Below, piece after piece: positions 34,208 to 42,972 of a stretch of 64,000 nucleotides of DNA (the stretch's first letter is position 1; each line of letters opens with the position of its first letter). The notes under the pieces were generated by a model, which saw nothing but the letters and a program-made list of their open reading frames with translations, was not told where the DNA came from and made no database searches. The stretch is from Flavihumibacter fluvii. Lineage in GTDB: Bacteria > Bacteroidota > Bacteroidia > Chitinophagales > Chitinophagaceae. The DNA lies in assembly GCF_018595675.2 (NCBI RefSeq), contig NZ_CP092333.1, positions 830,001 to 894,000 of the forward strand, given 5' to 3'. A program made the translations under genes and the position numbers.

Positions 34208-35773
34208 ATGAAACAAATGATGTTAGTTTTTTTGTTGTTAATGGTTATCACCGGAGTTATTGTAGCACAACAAATTTCAGCAAAAAGCCTGCAGGTGAAA
34301 ATTGCTGATGGAATAGTGGAAGGGGTAAATGCATCAGGTATCCGTATTTATAAAGGCATTCCGTTTGCTGCACCACCAGTTGGTGAATTGCGGTGGAAAG
34401 CGCCGCAGCCAGTGAAAAGCTGGGCCGGTACCAGGAAAGCCCATAAGTTTGGTCCGAGGGCCATGCAAAGGCCGCTATTCAGCGATATGCAATTCAGGTC
34501 CGATGGCATGAGTGAGGATTGTCTTTACCTGAATGTCTGGACACCGGCGAAGTCATCCAAAGAAAGACTACCAGTGCTGGTATATTTTTATGGTGGCGGC
34601 CTCATGACAGGTGATGGTTCAGAATACCGTTATGATGGAGAAAATATGTCGCGACAGGGCATTGTTGCCATTACAGTGAATTATCGCGTGAGTGTTTTTG
34701 GGTTCTTTGCCCATCCCGAACTCACGAAGGAATCTCCCCACCATGCATCCGGGAATTATGGATTAATGGACCAGGCTGCGGCCCTGCAATGGGTGAAACA
34801 GAATATCGCCGCATTTGGTGGTGATCCGGATAAAGTAACTATTGCCGGGGAATCTGCCGGTTCTTTTTCTGTAAGTGCACAAATGGCTTCTCCATTAGCG
34901 AAGCATCTTATAAATGGTGCTATAGGTGAAAGCGGATCATTACTGGCAAAGGGCCGGGTGGTCCCATTGAAAGATGCCGAAGCACTTGGTTTGAAATTCG
35001 CCGCCATCGCCGGTGCGAAATCACTGGAAGAGCTCAGGAAATTACCAGCAGAGCAGGTGCTCGAATATTCAGCCAACCATGAATGGGAGTTATTCCCGGT
35101 AACTGTTGATGGATATTTTTTACCTAAAGCGCCAGATGAGGTCTATGCTGCGGGGGAACAGTCTAAAATCCCGCTATTAGCAGGCTGGAATTCTGAAGAA
35201 GGGCATTATACCAGTGTTTTTGGTGATAAGGAGCCCACCGAAGCAAATTTTAAGGCGGTGCTGGAAAAAACCTATGGAGGGAAAAGTGGCGAATATTGGA
35301 AACTTTATGGAGGCACAACTGTGGAAGCGATCAAACAGGGGGCAACCGATCTTGCCAGTGATAATTTTATCGGGTACGGCACCTGGAAGTGGTCTGATCT
35401 ACAAAGTAAAACAGGCAGCAAGCCTGTGTATCGCTATTTTTATACGCATTCGAGGCCAGCACTAAAGGGTGCAAAAGATAATTCGCCCGAATCAGCCGGG
35501 GCAGTCCACTCGGCAGAAATTGAATATGCCATGGGTAATTTACCGACTAATAAATTCTATGACTGGCAGCCAGAAGATTATACGGTCTCCCAAATTATGC
35601 AGGGCTTTTTTGTAAATTTCATTAAGACGGGAAATCCCAATGGAACAGGCCTTCCCGCCTGGACTCCCGTTAAACCTAATGGGCCGGCTGAAGTGATGAT
35701 CATTGATGTGGACAGCCGATTGGAAACTGAAAAGCACCGAGACCGGTATTTATTCCTGGATAAAAACCTTTAA
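34208..35773 (+). CDS. Carboxylesterase type B, secreted
   Basis: 521 residues with signal peptide to about 20 (LLLMVITGVIVAQQ). YKGIPFAAPPVGELRWKAPQP (about 48-68), SEDCLYLNVWTP (about 102-113), the oxyanion FYGGGL near 127-132, the nucleophile Ser216 in GESAGS, Glu in GWNSEEGHYTS and His in AVHSAEIEYAMG are all in family order. It hydrolyses carboxylic esters in the periplasm or outside. It belongs to the oxidase-VOC-esterase operon. Confidence 0.92.
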   Translation: MKQMMLVFLLLMVITGVIVAQQISAKSLQVKIADGIVEGVNASGIRIYKGIPFAAPPVGELRWKAPQPVKSWAGTRKAHKFGPRAMQRPLFSDMQFRSDGMSEDCLYLNVWTPAKSSKERLPVLVYFYGGGLMTGDGSEYRYDGENMSRQGIVAITVNYRVSVFGFFAHPELTKESPHHASGNYGLMDQAAALQWVKQNIAAFGGDPDKVTIAGESAGSFSVSAQMASPLAKHLINGAIGESGSLLAKGRVVPLKDAEALGLKFAAIAGAKSLEELRKLPAEQVLEYSANHEWELFPVTVDGYFLPKAPDEVYAAGEQSKIPLLAGWNSEEGHYTSVFGDKEPTEANFKAVLEKTYGGKSGEYWKLYGGTTVEAIKQGATDLASDNFIGYGTWKWSDLQSKTGSKPVYRYFYTHSRPALKGAKDNSPESAGAVHSAEIEYAMGNLPTNKFYDWQPEDYTVSQIMQGFFVNFIKTGNPNGTGLPAWTPVKPNGPAEVMIIDVDSRLETEKHRDRYLFLDKNL

Positions 35774-35792
35774 GGAAGCAGATGTTAAGATT

Positions 35793-35966
35793 ATGAATAC
35801 CTTTTTAGTAATACTTTTTGGAATTGCCCTGCTGGTATTAATAGCCTGGATGATAAAAGTAAACAATGATGAAAAATCCAGGCTGGAGGACAAACTCAAT
35901 AATGATTATCCTGTAAGGGAAAAACATCAGGAAGACGCGGATCCTGAAGACCTTAAAAGTGATTAA
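35793..35966 (+). CDS. Small single-pass membrane protein
   Basis: 57 residues from ATG 35793, 19 bases after the esterase stop; the longer frame from 35703 overlaps the esterase. One hydrophobic helix (about 3-20, FLVILFGIALLVLIAWMI) is followed by a highly charged tail (NNDEKSRLEDKLNNDYPVREKHQ...). This resembles small stress or scaffold membrane peptides. No family recognised; its place at the end of an operon supports it being real. Confidence 0.6.
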   Translation: MNTFLVILFGIALLVLIAWMIKVNNDEKSRLEDKLNNDYPVREKHQEDADPEDLKSD

Positions 35967-35968
35967 CC

Positions 35969-36685
35969 TTACCTGGAAGCCATGTATTTCCAGTCGTCTG
36001 TGCTCTTCATCGATTCAATTGCTTCAAAATACTGGTGGGTAGCAATGAATTTGTGTACGTGTTGCCTGCTTTCTGCGGGAAGGAATTTCTGCAGCATCCA
36101 GAAGTTTTTACTGCCCGATTTTTTCATGGCTGCATAGATGGGACCAGGACCGCAATTGTAGGCCGCCAGGACAAGCAGCCAATCCTTGAATTCAGTATGG
36201 AGGTCACGTAAATAGATAGCGGCAGCTTTGGTGCTTTTCCGGACACTCTTCCTTTCATCAACCTTAGGGGTTATTTTTAGTCCGAGAATTTTAGCAGTAG
36301 CCGGCATCAATTGCCATGTACCTACGGCACCAACCCTGGATACGGCAGTGGGGTTTAATTCTGATTCAACAACAGCCAGGTATTTTAGCTCGACCGGTAG
36401 TTTATATTTATTGAAGACGGCATCCATCAATTCAAAAATAGACGCGCTTTTTTCCCTGATAACATCAAGGTTATCCGTATTGGTTGTGATATATTTCTTT
36501 ATAAATTTTGCCGAAACTGCATTCATTCTTGGGTTCCTTTCGAAAGCATAGTCTGCAGAAGAGATATGGATCTCTTTGTGGGCAACTTTTACAAAAGCCG
36601 GTACGCATGGCGTTGCGGCAAATGATGAAAGAACTACGAGGATGGTGCTGGCCATCAGGATACGAAGCAACTGTGATCTCAACAT
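35969..36685 (-). CDS. Lytic transglycosylase (SLT domain), secreted
   Basis: 238 residues from ATG 36685; a TTG eight codons upstream is less likely. Signal peptide to about 24. The SLT goose-lysozyme-like domain has the catalytic Glu in LAVVESELNPTAVS (about 115-128), then GAVGTWQLMPATAKILGL and WLLVLAAYNCGPGPI (about 185-199), all standard for lytic transglycosylases that cut peptidoglycan to 1,6-anhydro-muramyl products. It is close to MltD/Slt types but lacks LysM domains. It ends two bases from the convergent small membrane gene. Confidence 0.9.
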   Translation of the reverse strand: MLRSQLLRILMASTILVVLSSFAATPCVPAFVKVAHKEIHISSADYAFERNPRMNAVSAKFIKKYITTNTDNLDVIREKSASIFELMDAVFNKYKLPVELKYLAVVESELNPTAVSRVGAVGTWQLMPATAKILGLKITPKVDERKSVRKSTKAAAIYLRDLHTEFKDWLLVLAAYNCGPGPIYAAMKKSGSKNFWMLQKFLPAESRQHVHKFIATHQYFEAIESMKSTDDWKYMASR

Positions 36686-36930
36686 TGTTTTCTTTTTCAG
36701 ATAAGACAATGCCGACCCAGGAGGGATTGGACTACATCAGTTAAATACTGGCATAGAATATTGGGATGTTAAAGGCAGCTAAGAACGGGGGGTACGGTTA
36801 TTTAGGCTTTTCATTTTATCCGCCTTGCTGCAAGGACGGGTTGATCACAGGAATAACATAAAGATAGTACCCGGTGGGTTGGAATGCAAGGTTGATGTAC
36901 TTGGGAAATCTACGATTAGCCGTAAAATAG

Positions 36931-38172
36931 TTACCTGACCTGGCCTTTTCCGCGTAAAATCCATTTTTCTGTGACCAGTTTTTCGAGAGCAAAGGGGCCT
37001 CGGGCATGTAATTTTTGGGTCGAAATGCCAATTTCTGCACCTAATCCAAACACTTCGCCATCTGTGAAGCGGGTGGATGCATTGGAGTAGACCACGGCGG
37101 CATCTACCTGTCTGATAAAGGCCTCGCAGGTTTTTTGGTTTTCGGAAATGATCGATTCAGAATGTTTGGTGGAGTATAGGGCAATATGGTGTAGCGCAGC
37201 TGACAAATCATCAACGACTTTTATGGCACATTTCAAACTCAGGAATTCGCGGCCGAAGTCTTCTTCTTTTGCTATGTGTAAAAAAGGATAGCCTTTCAAT
37301 AAGCCATGGGCTATTTTGTCGGCAAATATTTCCACGCCATCTTTTTCGAATTCTTTCTTCAGGGTGGAAAGGAAAGCAGGTGCGACCGCTTTGTCAACCA
37401 ATATGGCATCAACAGCGTTACAAACGGATGGCCTGGATACTTTTGCATTCACTACAATGGCCAGGGCTTTTTTAAGGTCCGCTTCAGCCTCTACATAAAT
37501 ATGGCAAACCCCGGCGCCCGTTTCAATCACCGGCACCTGGCTGTGGTTTCGGACGTATTTGATCAGGCCATCAGACCCCCTGGGAATCAACACATCAATA
37601 AACTTTGTAGCTGTCATCATATCGTCAACGACTTCGCGGTTTGCGGGCAACAGGCAAATTAAATCAGGATTCAATCCTTCGGAGGACAATACTTTCTTTA
37701 TGATCGAAACGGCCACGCTATTCGTGTGGCTGGCATCGGCACTTCCTTTCAGCACACAGGCATTGCGGCTTCGAAGACTCAACGCGGCTATATCGAAAGT
37801 TACATTTGGCCTTGACTCGTAAATGGCGCCTACAACACCCAATGGTACTGATATTTTCTGCAGTAAAAGGCCATTGTCGAGCGTTCTCTTTTCCAGGATC
37901 TGTCCGGTAGGATCAGGGAGCTTTGCCACTTTTTTTATACTGGCGGCAATATTGGCGATCCGTTGCGCATTCAATAACAAGCGATCATTTTTAGGATTAT
38001 CTGCCGGCTGTTTAGCGAGGTCTTTTGCATTTGCTTTCAGCAATATATGGGTGTTCTCCATTAGAGCATCAGCGAGCGCCCGCAGCACCTGTTGTACTTT
38101 AATATTTGGTACTGCCTGCAGTCCGGCAGAAGCAGCGTGTGTTCTTTGTATCTGTGAAGCAACGGTTTTCAT
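36931..38172 (-). CDS. proA: Glutamate-5-semialdehyde dehydrogenase (gamma-glutamyl phosphate reductase)
   Basis: 413 residues, close to the usual 417. It converts gamma-glutamyl phosphate to glutamate semialdehyde with NADPH, the second step of proline synthesis. VPLGVVGAIYESRPNVTFDIAALSLRSRNACVLKGS (about 105-140), FIDVLIPRGSDGLIKYV and the catalytic-Cys motif RPSVCNAVDAILV are diagnostic, with EVFGLGAEIGISTQKLHARGP near the end. It follows proB by nine bases in the same direction, forming a proBA operon. EC 1.2.1.41. Confidence 0.95.
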   Translation of the reverse strand: MKTVASQIQRTHAASAGLQAVPNIKVQQVLRALADALMENTHILLKANAKDLAKQPADNPKNDRLLLNAQRIANIAASIKKVAKLPDPTGQILEKRTLDNGLLLQKISVPLGVVGAIYESRPNVTFDIAALSLRSRNACVLKGSADASHTNSVAVSIIKKVLSSEGLNPDLICLLPANREVVDDMMTATKFIDVLIPRGSDGLIKYVRNHSQVPVIETGAGVCHIYVEAEADLKKALAIVVNAKVSRPSVCNAVDAILVDKAVAPAFLSTLKKEFEKDGVEIFADKIAHGLLKGYPFLHIAKEEDFGREFLSLKCAIKVVDDLSAALHHIALYSTKHSESIISENQKTCEAFIRQVDAAVVYSNASTRFTDGEVFGLGAEIGISTQKLHARGPFALEKLVTEKWILRGKGQVR

Positions 38173-38181
38173 GTGTTTTGT

Positions 38182-39216
38182 TTAAAATAAGACAATATCA
38201 TCAGCATGAGCTGCGATCACGCTTTTTGCATTGAGTTGCTGCATGATCTGTGCGGCATCCAACCTGGTTTTTGCAACACCCAGGATTTCACCATCTTCAT
38301 CCATAAGTTGTATCACCTCACCGGATACAAACTGGCCATCTGCACTTTTAATGCCAATGGTCAGCAGGCTTTTCCTGCCCGCCAGGGCTTTGGCCGCACC
38401 TTTGTCCACATGGATCGTTCCGAGCGTTACCGAGCCACTAGCGAGCCATTTCTGGCGGGCACGCAGGTTAGATTTCCTGGGTTCAAACCAGGATCCATTT
38501 TTTCCTTTTAACGCATCACTTAAGGGTTGGGTTCCTTTGAGCCCGCATATGATCACGGTGATGCCCAGGGATATGGCCAGCCTTGTAAATGTCAGCTTCG
38601 AGATCATGCCACCCAGGCCCAATCCGCTTTTTTCTGTCTTTACAAATTGCAGTACAGCCGCATCCACTTTTTCTATATGGCGGATAACCTTTTTTTGGTC
38701 ATCCAGTAATCCGCCGGCCGAAGTACAAAGAATTAGGGTGGATGCATCAAATCCAATGGCAATCAATGTAGCGAGTTCATCATTATCAGAGAACTTTATT
38801 TCCACGTTACTGACCAGGTCATTTTCATTTACAACGGGTAAAATGTTATTCTCCCAAAAAGTGGCGAAAGTTTGTTTGAGTTGCAGGAATTGTTTACGGT
38901 TCGAAAAATGCACCCTTTCGCACAAAGCCTGGGCAACGGTGATGCCGTGCTGCTGAAGGTGTTTGTGGTAAAGCTGGATCAGGATCGGGTTGCCGACGGC
39001 AGCTGCCGCCTTTCTTTCAGATAAACTGCCTTTGTATTCACGAATGAATTTTTTACCGCTGCCTACGGCGCCACTAGACACCAGAACAATATCATATTGC
39101 TGGTATAAACGGGCAATTTCAGCAGCCACTTTTTTTACAATGGAATTATCGATATTTCCCTCTTCATCGGTAATGACAGCGGTTCCTAATTTGATCACTA
39201 TAACTTCCCTGGACAT
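38182..39216 (-). CDS. proB: Glutamate 5-kinase
   Basis: 344 residues. It phosphorylates glutamate for proline synthesis (EC 2.7.2.11). The amino-acid-kinase domain has VIKLGTAVIT (about 6-15), VLVSSGAVGSG (about 44-54), PVVNENDLVS (about 126-135) and GGMISKLTFTRLAISLGI. The C-terminal 90 residues form a PUA domain (SVTLGTIHVDKGAAKALAGRKSLL...). The GTKxxA region is slightly different from textbook forms. First gene of the proBA operon; its promoter is in the 146 bases shared with the divergent RiPP precursor. Confidence 0.94.
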   Translation of the reverse strand: MSREVIVIKLGTAVITDEEGNIDNSIVKKVAAEIARLYQQYDIVLVSSGAVGSGKKFIREYKGSLSERKAAAAVGNPILIQLYHKHLQQHGITVAQALCERVHFSNRKQFLQLKQTFATFWENNILPVVNENDLVSNVEIKFSDNDELATLIAIGFDASTLILCTSAGGLLDDQKKVIRHIEKVDAAVLQFVKTEKSGLGLGGMISKLTFTRLAISLGITVIICGLKGTQPLSDALKGKNGSWFEPRKSNLRARQKWLASGSVTLGTIHVDKGAAKALAGRKSLLTIGIKSADGQFVSGEVIQLMDEDGEILGVAKTRLDAAQIMQQLNAKSVIAAHADDIVLF

Positions 39217-39362
39217 GTATGAATAACTTTATTATTGCGGGGCTAAAAATAGGAAGATCGGAAACAAAATTCCCGTAAAATCCGGTTTTGGTGCCAACGA
39301 TTACCGATTATTCCCTGTCATGCTTGTATCAAATCAATGCCGGATACCAAAAAGTCAAGAAC

Positions 39363-39530
39363 ATGAAACTGCCAAAAACCTTACTCAGTGCTATTCTGAC
39401 TGGAATTAGCGTGCAAACTGCCGTATCCTGTAGCAAAGCCAAGGAAACGCCAGGTGCGAAAGCAAAAACGGAGAGCAAGCAAAAAACCGACCAGGTCACT
39501 GATTCCTGTCCGGCTTGTGGTATGGGTTAG
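39363..39530 (+). CDS. Chryseobasin-type RiPP precursor peptide (MNIO substrate)
   Basis: 55 residues from ATG 39363, inside a longer frame from 39288. The N-terminal part is a hydrophobic signal-like leader (LLSAILTGISVQTAVSC) with a lipobox-like AVSC. A charged linker (KAKETPGAKAKTESKQ) follows, and the peptide ends in CPACGMG. That CPACGMG end directly upstream of a DUF692/MNIO gene is, from memory, the hallmark of ChrA-like (chryseobasin-related) peptides, whose two core cysteines are oxidised by the MNIO enzyme ChrH. Its stop lies inside the MNIO frame, so the two are coupled. Easily missed because of its size. Confidence 0.8.
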   Translation: MKLPKTLLSAILTGISVQTAVSCSKAKETPGAKAKTESKQKTDQVTDSCPACGMG

Positions 39531-40690
39531 ATCAATTACATCATCATCACTTTCTATTGCAGAAAATTTATTCTTCCCTTGCCAGCAACCTGGATATCCA
39601 GTTATTATCCGCGGCCTATCCTTTGCTTGCCGGGGGTAAGGTGGACGCTATCGAATGGTCATTTGATACATTGTATAAAGTTGACCATATACCGATGTGG
39701 TTTGAGGATTTACTTGCAGCATACAGTGCGCAAAACCGGTTGATCGGGCACGGGGTTTTCTTTTCCCTTTTTTCAGGAAGATGGTCGGATGCCCAGCAGA
39801 ATTGGTTAGCAGCACTCCGGCAAACCAGCCAGCGGTACCGTTTCGACCATATTACTGAGCATTTTGGGTTTATAACCGGAAAGGATTTTCACCAGGGTGC
39901 ACCAATGAGTATTCCCTATACACCTGCCACCCTGGCAATTGGCCAGGACAGACTCAAAAGGATACAGGATGCCTGTTCTTGTCCGGTTGGCCTTGAAAAC
40001 CTGGCTTTTTCGTATTCGCTGGATGAGGTGAAAGAGCATGGTGAATTTCTGCAACGGTTAATAGAGCCGGTGAATGGATTCATTATACTGGATCTCCATA
40101 ACCTGTATTGCCAGATCAATAATTTTGACATTGGATTTGAAGAGATCATTTCCTTATATCCTTTGGATAAGGTAAGGGAGATCCATATTTCAGGTGGTAG
40201 TTGGGATGAGGTATCGGAGCCATTCCCAAAAAATGTGCGAAGAGATACCCATGATAGTGCAGTGCCAGAACCAGTATTCGACCTGTTAAAGATGACCATT
40301 GAAAAGTGCCCGGCCTTAAAGTATGTGGTGCTGGAACAATTAGGATCAGCATTAAGTACTCCTGAAAGCCAGGCTGTTTTCCAGCAGGATTTCCTCATCC
40401 TTGAAGAGATCGTACAAGAAAAGAATAAGGGTCGCTGGGATTTTTTCAATGATGCATTTCTGCCATCCCCTTTGGTAATTCCAGATGATATTATTGAAGA
40501 TGAAGCCTTGTACCAACAGCAAAAGCAGTTAGCCGAAATATTGGAGCATTGTACAACTGCGGCCGAAGCCCAGCAACAAATGCGGCAAACTACACTGGCC
40601 AACTCAGCCTGGGATATTGAGCACTGGCAACCGTATATGCTGGAAACAGCCATTCGGATAGCCCAAAAATGGAAAGACGGATTTGAATAA
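39515..40690 (+). CDS. DUF692 family multinuclear non-haem iron oxidase (MNIO), ChrH-like RiPP enzyme
   Basis: 391 residues from TTG 39515; there is no in-frame ATG near, because TGA at 39500 closes the frame just upstream. TTG 39557 (before QKIYSSLASN) would fit other family members better and leave a 26-base gap. The TIM-barrel DUF692 pattern is clear: DAIEWSFDTLYK, RLIGHGVFFSLFSG, DHITEHFGF, CPVGLENLAFSYSLDEV, ILDLHNLYCQ, REIHISGGSW, RRDTHDSAVP and VVLEQLG. The repeated His, Asp, Glu and Asn residues are the likely iron ligands. It should modify the cysteines of the adjacent precursor. Nothing else of the pathway is next to it. Confidence 0.87.
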   Translation: MWYGLDQLHHHHFLLQKIYSSLASNLDIQLLSAAYPLLAGGKVDAIEWSFDTLYKVDHIPMWFEDLLAAYSAQNRLIGHGVFFSLFSGRWSDAQQNWLAALRQTSQRYRFDHITEHFGFITGKDFHQGAPMSIPYTPATLAIGQDRLKRIQDACSCPVGLENLAFSYSLDEVKEHGEFLQRLIEPVNGFIILDLHNLYCQINNFDIGFEEIISLYPLDKVREIHISGGSWDEVSEPFPKNVRRDTHDSAVPEPVFDLLKMTIEKCPALKYVVLEQLGSALSTPESQAVFQQDFLILEEIVQEKNKGRWDFFNDAFLPSPLVIPDDIIEDEALYQQQKQLAEILEHCTTAAEAQQQMRQTTLANSAWDIEHWQPYMLETAIRIAQKWKDGFE

Positions 40691-40742
40691 GGTTAATTTA
40701 TCCAATCCGGCTTTCTAGCAATAAATTGATGTACCAGATAGA

Positions 40743-40946
40743 TTATCCAGGCAATCCGGCAGATTGTCTTTTACTGGCCCTGATTACAAAATGAATCAAA
40801 ACCAATCCGGCACCAAAACAATAGAAGTTGAAAATTTGTCCAGCTGTTGGTCTTCCAAATGTCCAGGTCATGGCAATAATGGTTGTGCCCCAGATCAGGA
40901 AGGCGTTCTTAATAGCTGATAACAGCAAGTTGCGGAAAGTTTGCAT
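40743..40946 (-). CDS. Small membrane protein of unknown function
   Basis: 67 residues from ATG 40946; a longer frame from 40967 adds seven more. Two hydrophobic helices are visible (about 12-28, NAFLIWGTTIIAMTW, and 36-52, FNFYCFGAGLVLIHFVI), with basic residues at the end (RASKRQS). It converges with the MNIO gene, 52 bases away, and is upstream of the helicase in the same direction as that gene. A link to the RiPP is not shown. Moderately likely to be real. Confidence 0.5.
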   Translation of the reverse strand: MQTFRNLLLSAIKNAFLIWGTTIIAMTWTFGRPTAGQIFNFYCFGAGLVLIHFVIRASKRQSAGLPG

Positions 40947-41034
40947 AGGTATACATTTAGGGTACATTATTAACCTATAATCGCCCTGAAAATTGTGTAC
41001 CGTTTTTTAGCAGGATTTAAAAAATTCATGTAAC

Positions 41035-42948
41035 TCATTCATTTACAAACTCCCATGCGCTTAGATAGGCCGCGTTGTTTTGGGCATATTCGACGAATCG
41101 ACCATAAAATTCGTTTTTTGAAAGTGTAGCACTATCACCAATGACTACCAGTTTTTTGCGAGCCCGGGTCATGGCCACATTCATTCTTCGGGTATCTGAC
41201 AAAAAGCCGATTTCCCCGTTTGAATTGGAGCGTGTAAGGCTGATATAAATAATATCCCTTTCCTGTCCCTGGAAGCTATCGATCGTGTTAACGGTAATTT
41301 TGTGGGCGATGTCCTGCCATTCAGGGAAGGCTAATAATTGTTCTTTCAGTAATTCGATCTGGAGCTTATAGGGCGAAATGATGCCAATGGAGGGGAAGTC
41401 TTCAATGCAAAGGTTTTCGCGTAACGCACTAACGAGGATAGATAAGTGCCTAAACAGGAAGTCTGCTTCTTCGGGGTTGGTAGTACTGGTACCTTCCAGT
41501 TTTTCTTCAAAGCCACAACCAGCTGTATCAATAAAGGCCAGGGGGAAATCACCAGGGTATAAAAGGTGATGAGCAACCGATGCATCAGCCTTTAATTTAT
41601 TGTAATAAAAGACCTTTGAGGAATACCCCATAATCAGTTCATTCATCCGGTATTGGTTTTCCAGCAGGGAAACTGCTCCAGGGTATTTTTCCACACATTT
41701 TTCGAGCAGTGTCTTGCCCAGTCCGGCCCGGGCAGCATCCATTGATTTTATGGTAGGGGAAAGCTGGTTGTGGTCACCGGCAAGTATAAGTTTACGGCCT
41801 TTGATGATGGGGATCCAACAGGCGGGTTCCAGTGATTGCCCGGCTTCATCGATGAAGACGGTATGGTACTGCAAGGACTTTACGGTATAATGATTGGCAC
41901 CGACCAGTGTCGCAGTGATGACCTGGGCCTTGCCAATCAGATCATCCATTATATATTGTTCAATGCTGATCACTTCTTTCATGATCTTCCGTGCTTCATC
42001 AAAAAGAGCTTTGCGTTGTTCCCTTTCAGCTTTGCCAAAATTGCGTTTGTATTTCTGCGCTAAGTTGCGGTACTCATTTGCCTGTTTTTTCAGGTTCCTG
42101 ATATCTTTAATACGAGGGTGGGCAGCCATTTTACAATCCAGTGTTAACCGCATGAGCCCTTCTGAAACCCTTGCCGGGTTCCCAACCCGCAGCACCTGAA
42201 TGCCTTCATCGGACAATTTTTCGCTTAGCAGGTCCACTGCAGTATTGCTGGGGGCAACTACCAGTATTTGCCGGGGGTCTTGCTGCAACAGCACTTTAAT
42301 GGCCTGTACCAGGGTGGTGGTTTTACCGGTTCCGGGCGGACCATGCACAATAGCCAATTCGTTTGCAGCAATTATTTTACGGATGGCAGCCTGTTGGCTG
42401 GGGTTTAATTGTGGCAGGTCAGGCAGCCATGCAGATTCCTCAAAAGTTGGGTATGCCTCACCGGTTAATAATTTTACCAGGATTCCATTCCCTTTTTTTT
42501 CTGCCATAACAGCGGCCTGTTTTAAAGCGCTGTTCATTTCTTCATAGCTATTGTCATCAAACAGCAGGTCAATACCCAGTTTTCCATCGGACGCCCAATC
42601 GGGTAGTTCATCCAGTTGGAGGCTTATTTTGATCGTATTTCCGCTGATGTAAGTGATCACACCTTCTATACGGTCTGTTTTGGCATTGTGGTTGGAGAAG
42701 ATGGCAACGGGCATGCCAAACCTAAACTGGTGGACCAGTTCCAGGTAGCTTGTCCTTTCTATTTCGACTGTGAGGTAATCGCCCTGGCCTATTTCGGTTC
42801 CTTTGATGGCGATCGGATACCAGCATATGCCGTTTTGCCTCCTTTCGGAAGTAGAAGATTTTTCTGTTAAGGTTGCATAAGATAACCTGTCTGCCTGCCT
42901 TTCAATTCTTAACAAATCAGCTAACCTTTTAAAATACTCCATGGGCAA
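41035..42948 (-). CDS. Superfamily 1 helicase, UPF1/IGHMBP2-like
   Basis: 637 residues; MPMEYF gives two starts (42948 or 42942). Motifs in order: Q-like NPSQQAAIRKII, Walker A HGPPGTGKTTTLVQ (about 205-218), motif II FIDEAGQSLEP (about 367-377), GDHNQLSPT, ENQYRMN, NTIDSFQGQERDIIYISLTRSN (about 565-586) and RMNVAMTRARKKLVVIGD. The order matches DNA2/UPF1-type 5'-3' helicases. The first 170 residues form a beta-barrel region (1B-like). It probably unwinds nucleic acid in repair or RNA metabolism. Confidence 0.92.
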   Translation of the reverse strand: MPMEYFKRLADLLRIERQADRLSYATLTEKSSTSERRQNGICWYPIAIKGTEIGQGDYLTVEIERTSYLELVHQFRFGMPVAIFSNHNAKTDRIEGVITYISGNTIKISLQLDELPDWASDGKLGIDLLFDDNSYEEMNSALKQAAVMAEKKGNGILVKLLTGEAYPTFEESAWLPDLPQLNPSQQAAIRKIIAANELAIVHGPPGTGKTTTLVQAIKVLLQQDPRQILVVAPSNTAVDLLSEKLSDEGIQVLRVGNPARVSEGLMRLTLDCKMAAHPRIKDIRNLKKQANEYRNLAQKYKRNFGKAEREQRKALFDEARKIMKEVISIEQYIMDDLIGKAQVITATLVGANHYTVKSLQYHTVFIDEAGQSLEPACWIPIIKGRKLILAGDHNQLSPTIKSMDAARAGLGKTLLEKCVEKYPGAVSLLENQYRMNELIMGYSSKVFYYNKLKADASVAHHLLYPGDFPLAFIDTAGCGFEEKLEGTSTTNPEEADFLFRHLSILVSALRENLCIEDFPSIGIISPYKLQIELLKEQLLAFPEWQDIAHKITVNTIDSFQGQERDIIYISLTRSNSNGEIGFLSDTRRMNVAMTRARKKLVVIGDSATLSKNEFYGRFVEYAQNNAAYLSAWEFVNE

Positions 42949-42972
42949 AGCTACAGTGGGTTTTCGTCAGAA

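Noticed and set aside
36816-36850. Terminator at CCTTGC-T-GCAAGG after proA
   Set aside because: The one-base loop cannot form and no T-run follows.
38231-38956. 241-residue open frame on the + strand
   Set aside because: Antisense to proB.
39916-40653. 245-residue open frame on the - strand
   Set aside because: Antisense to the DUF692 gene, whose + frame shows all family motifs.
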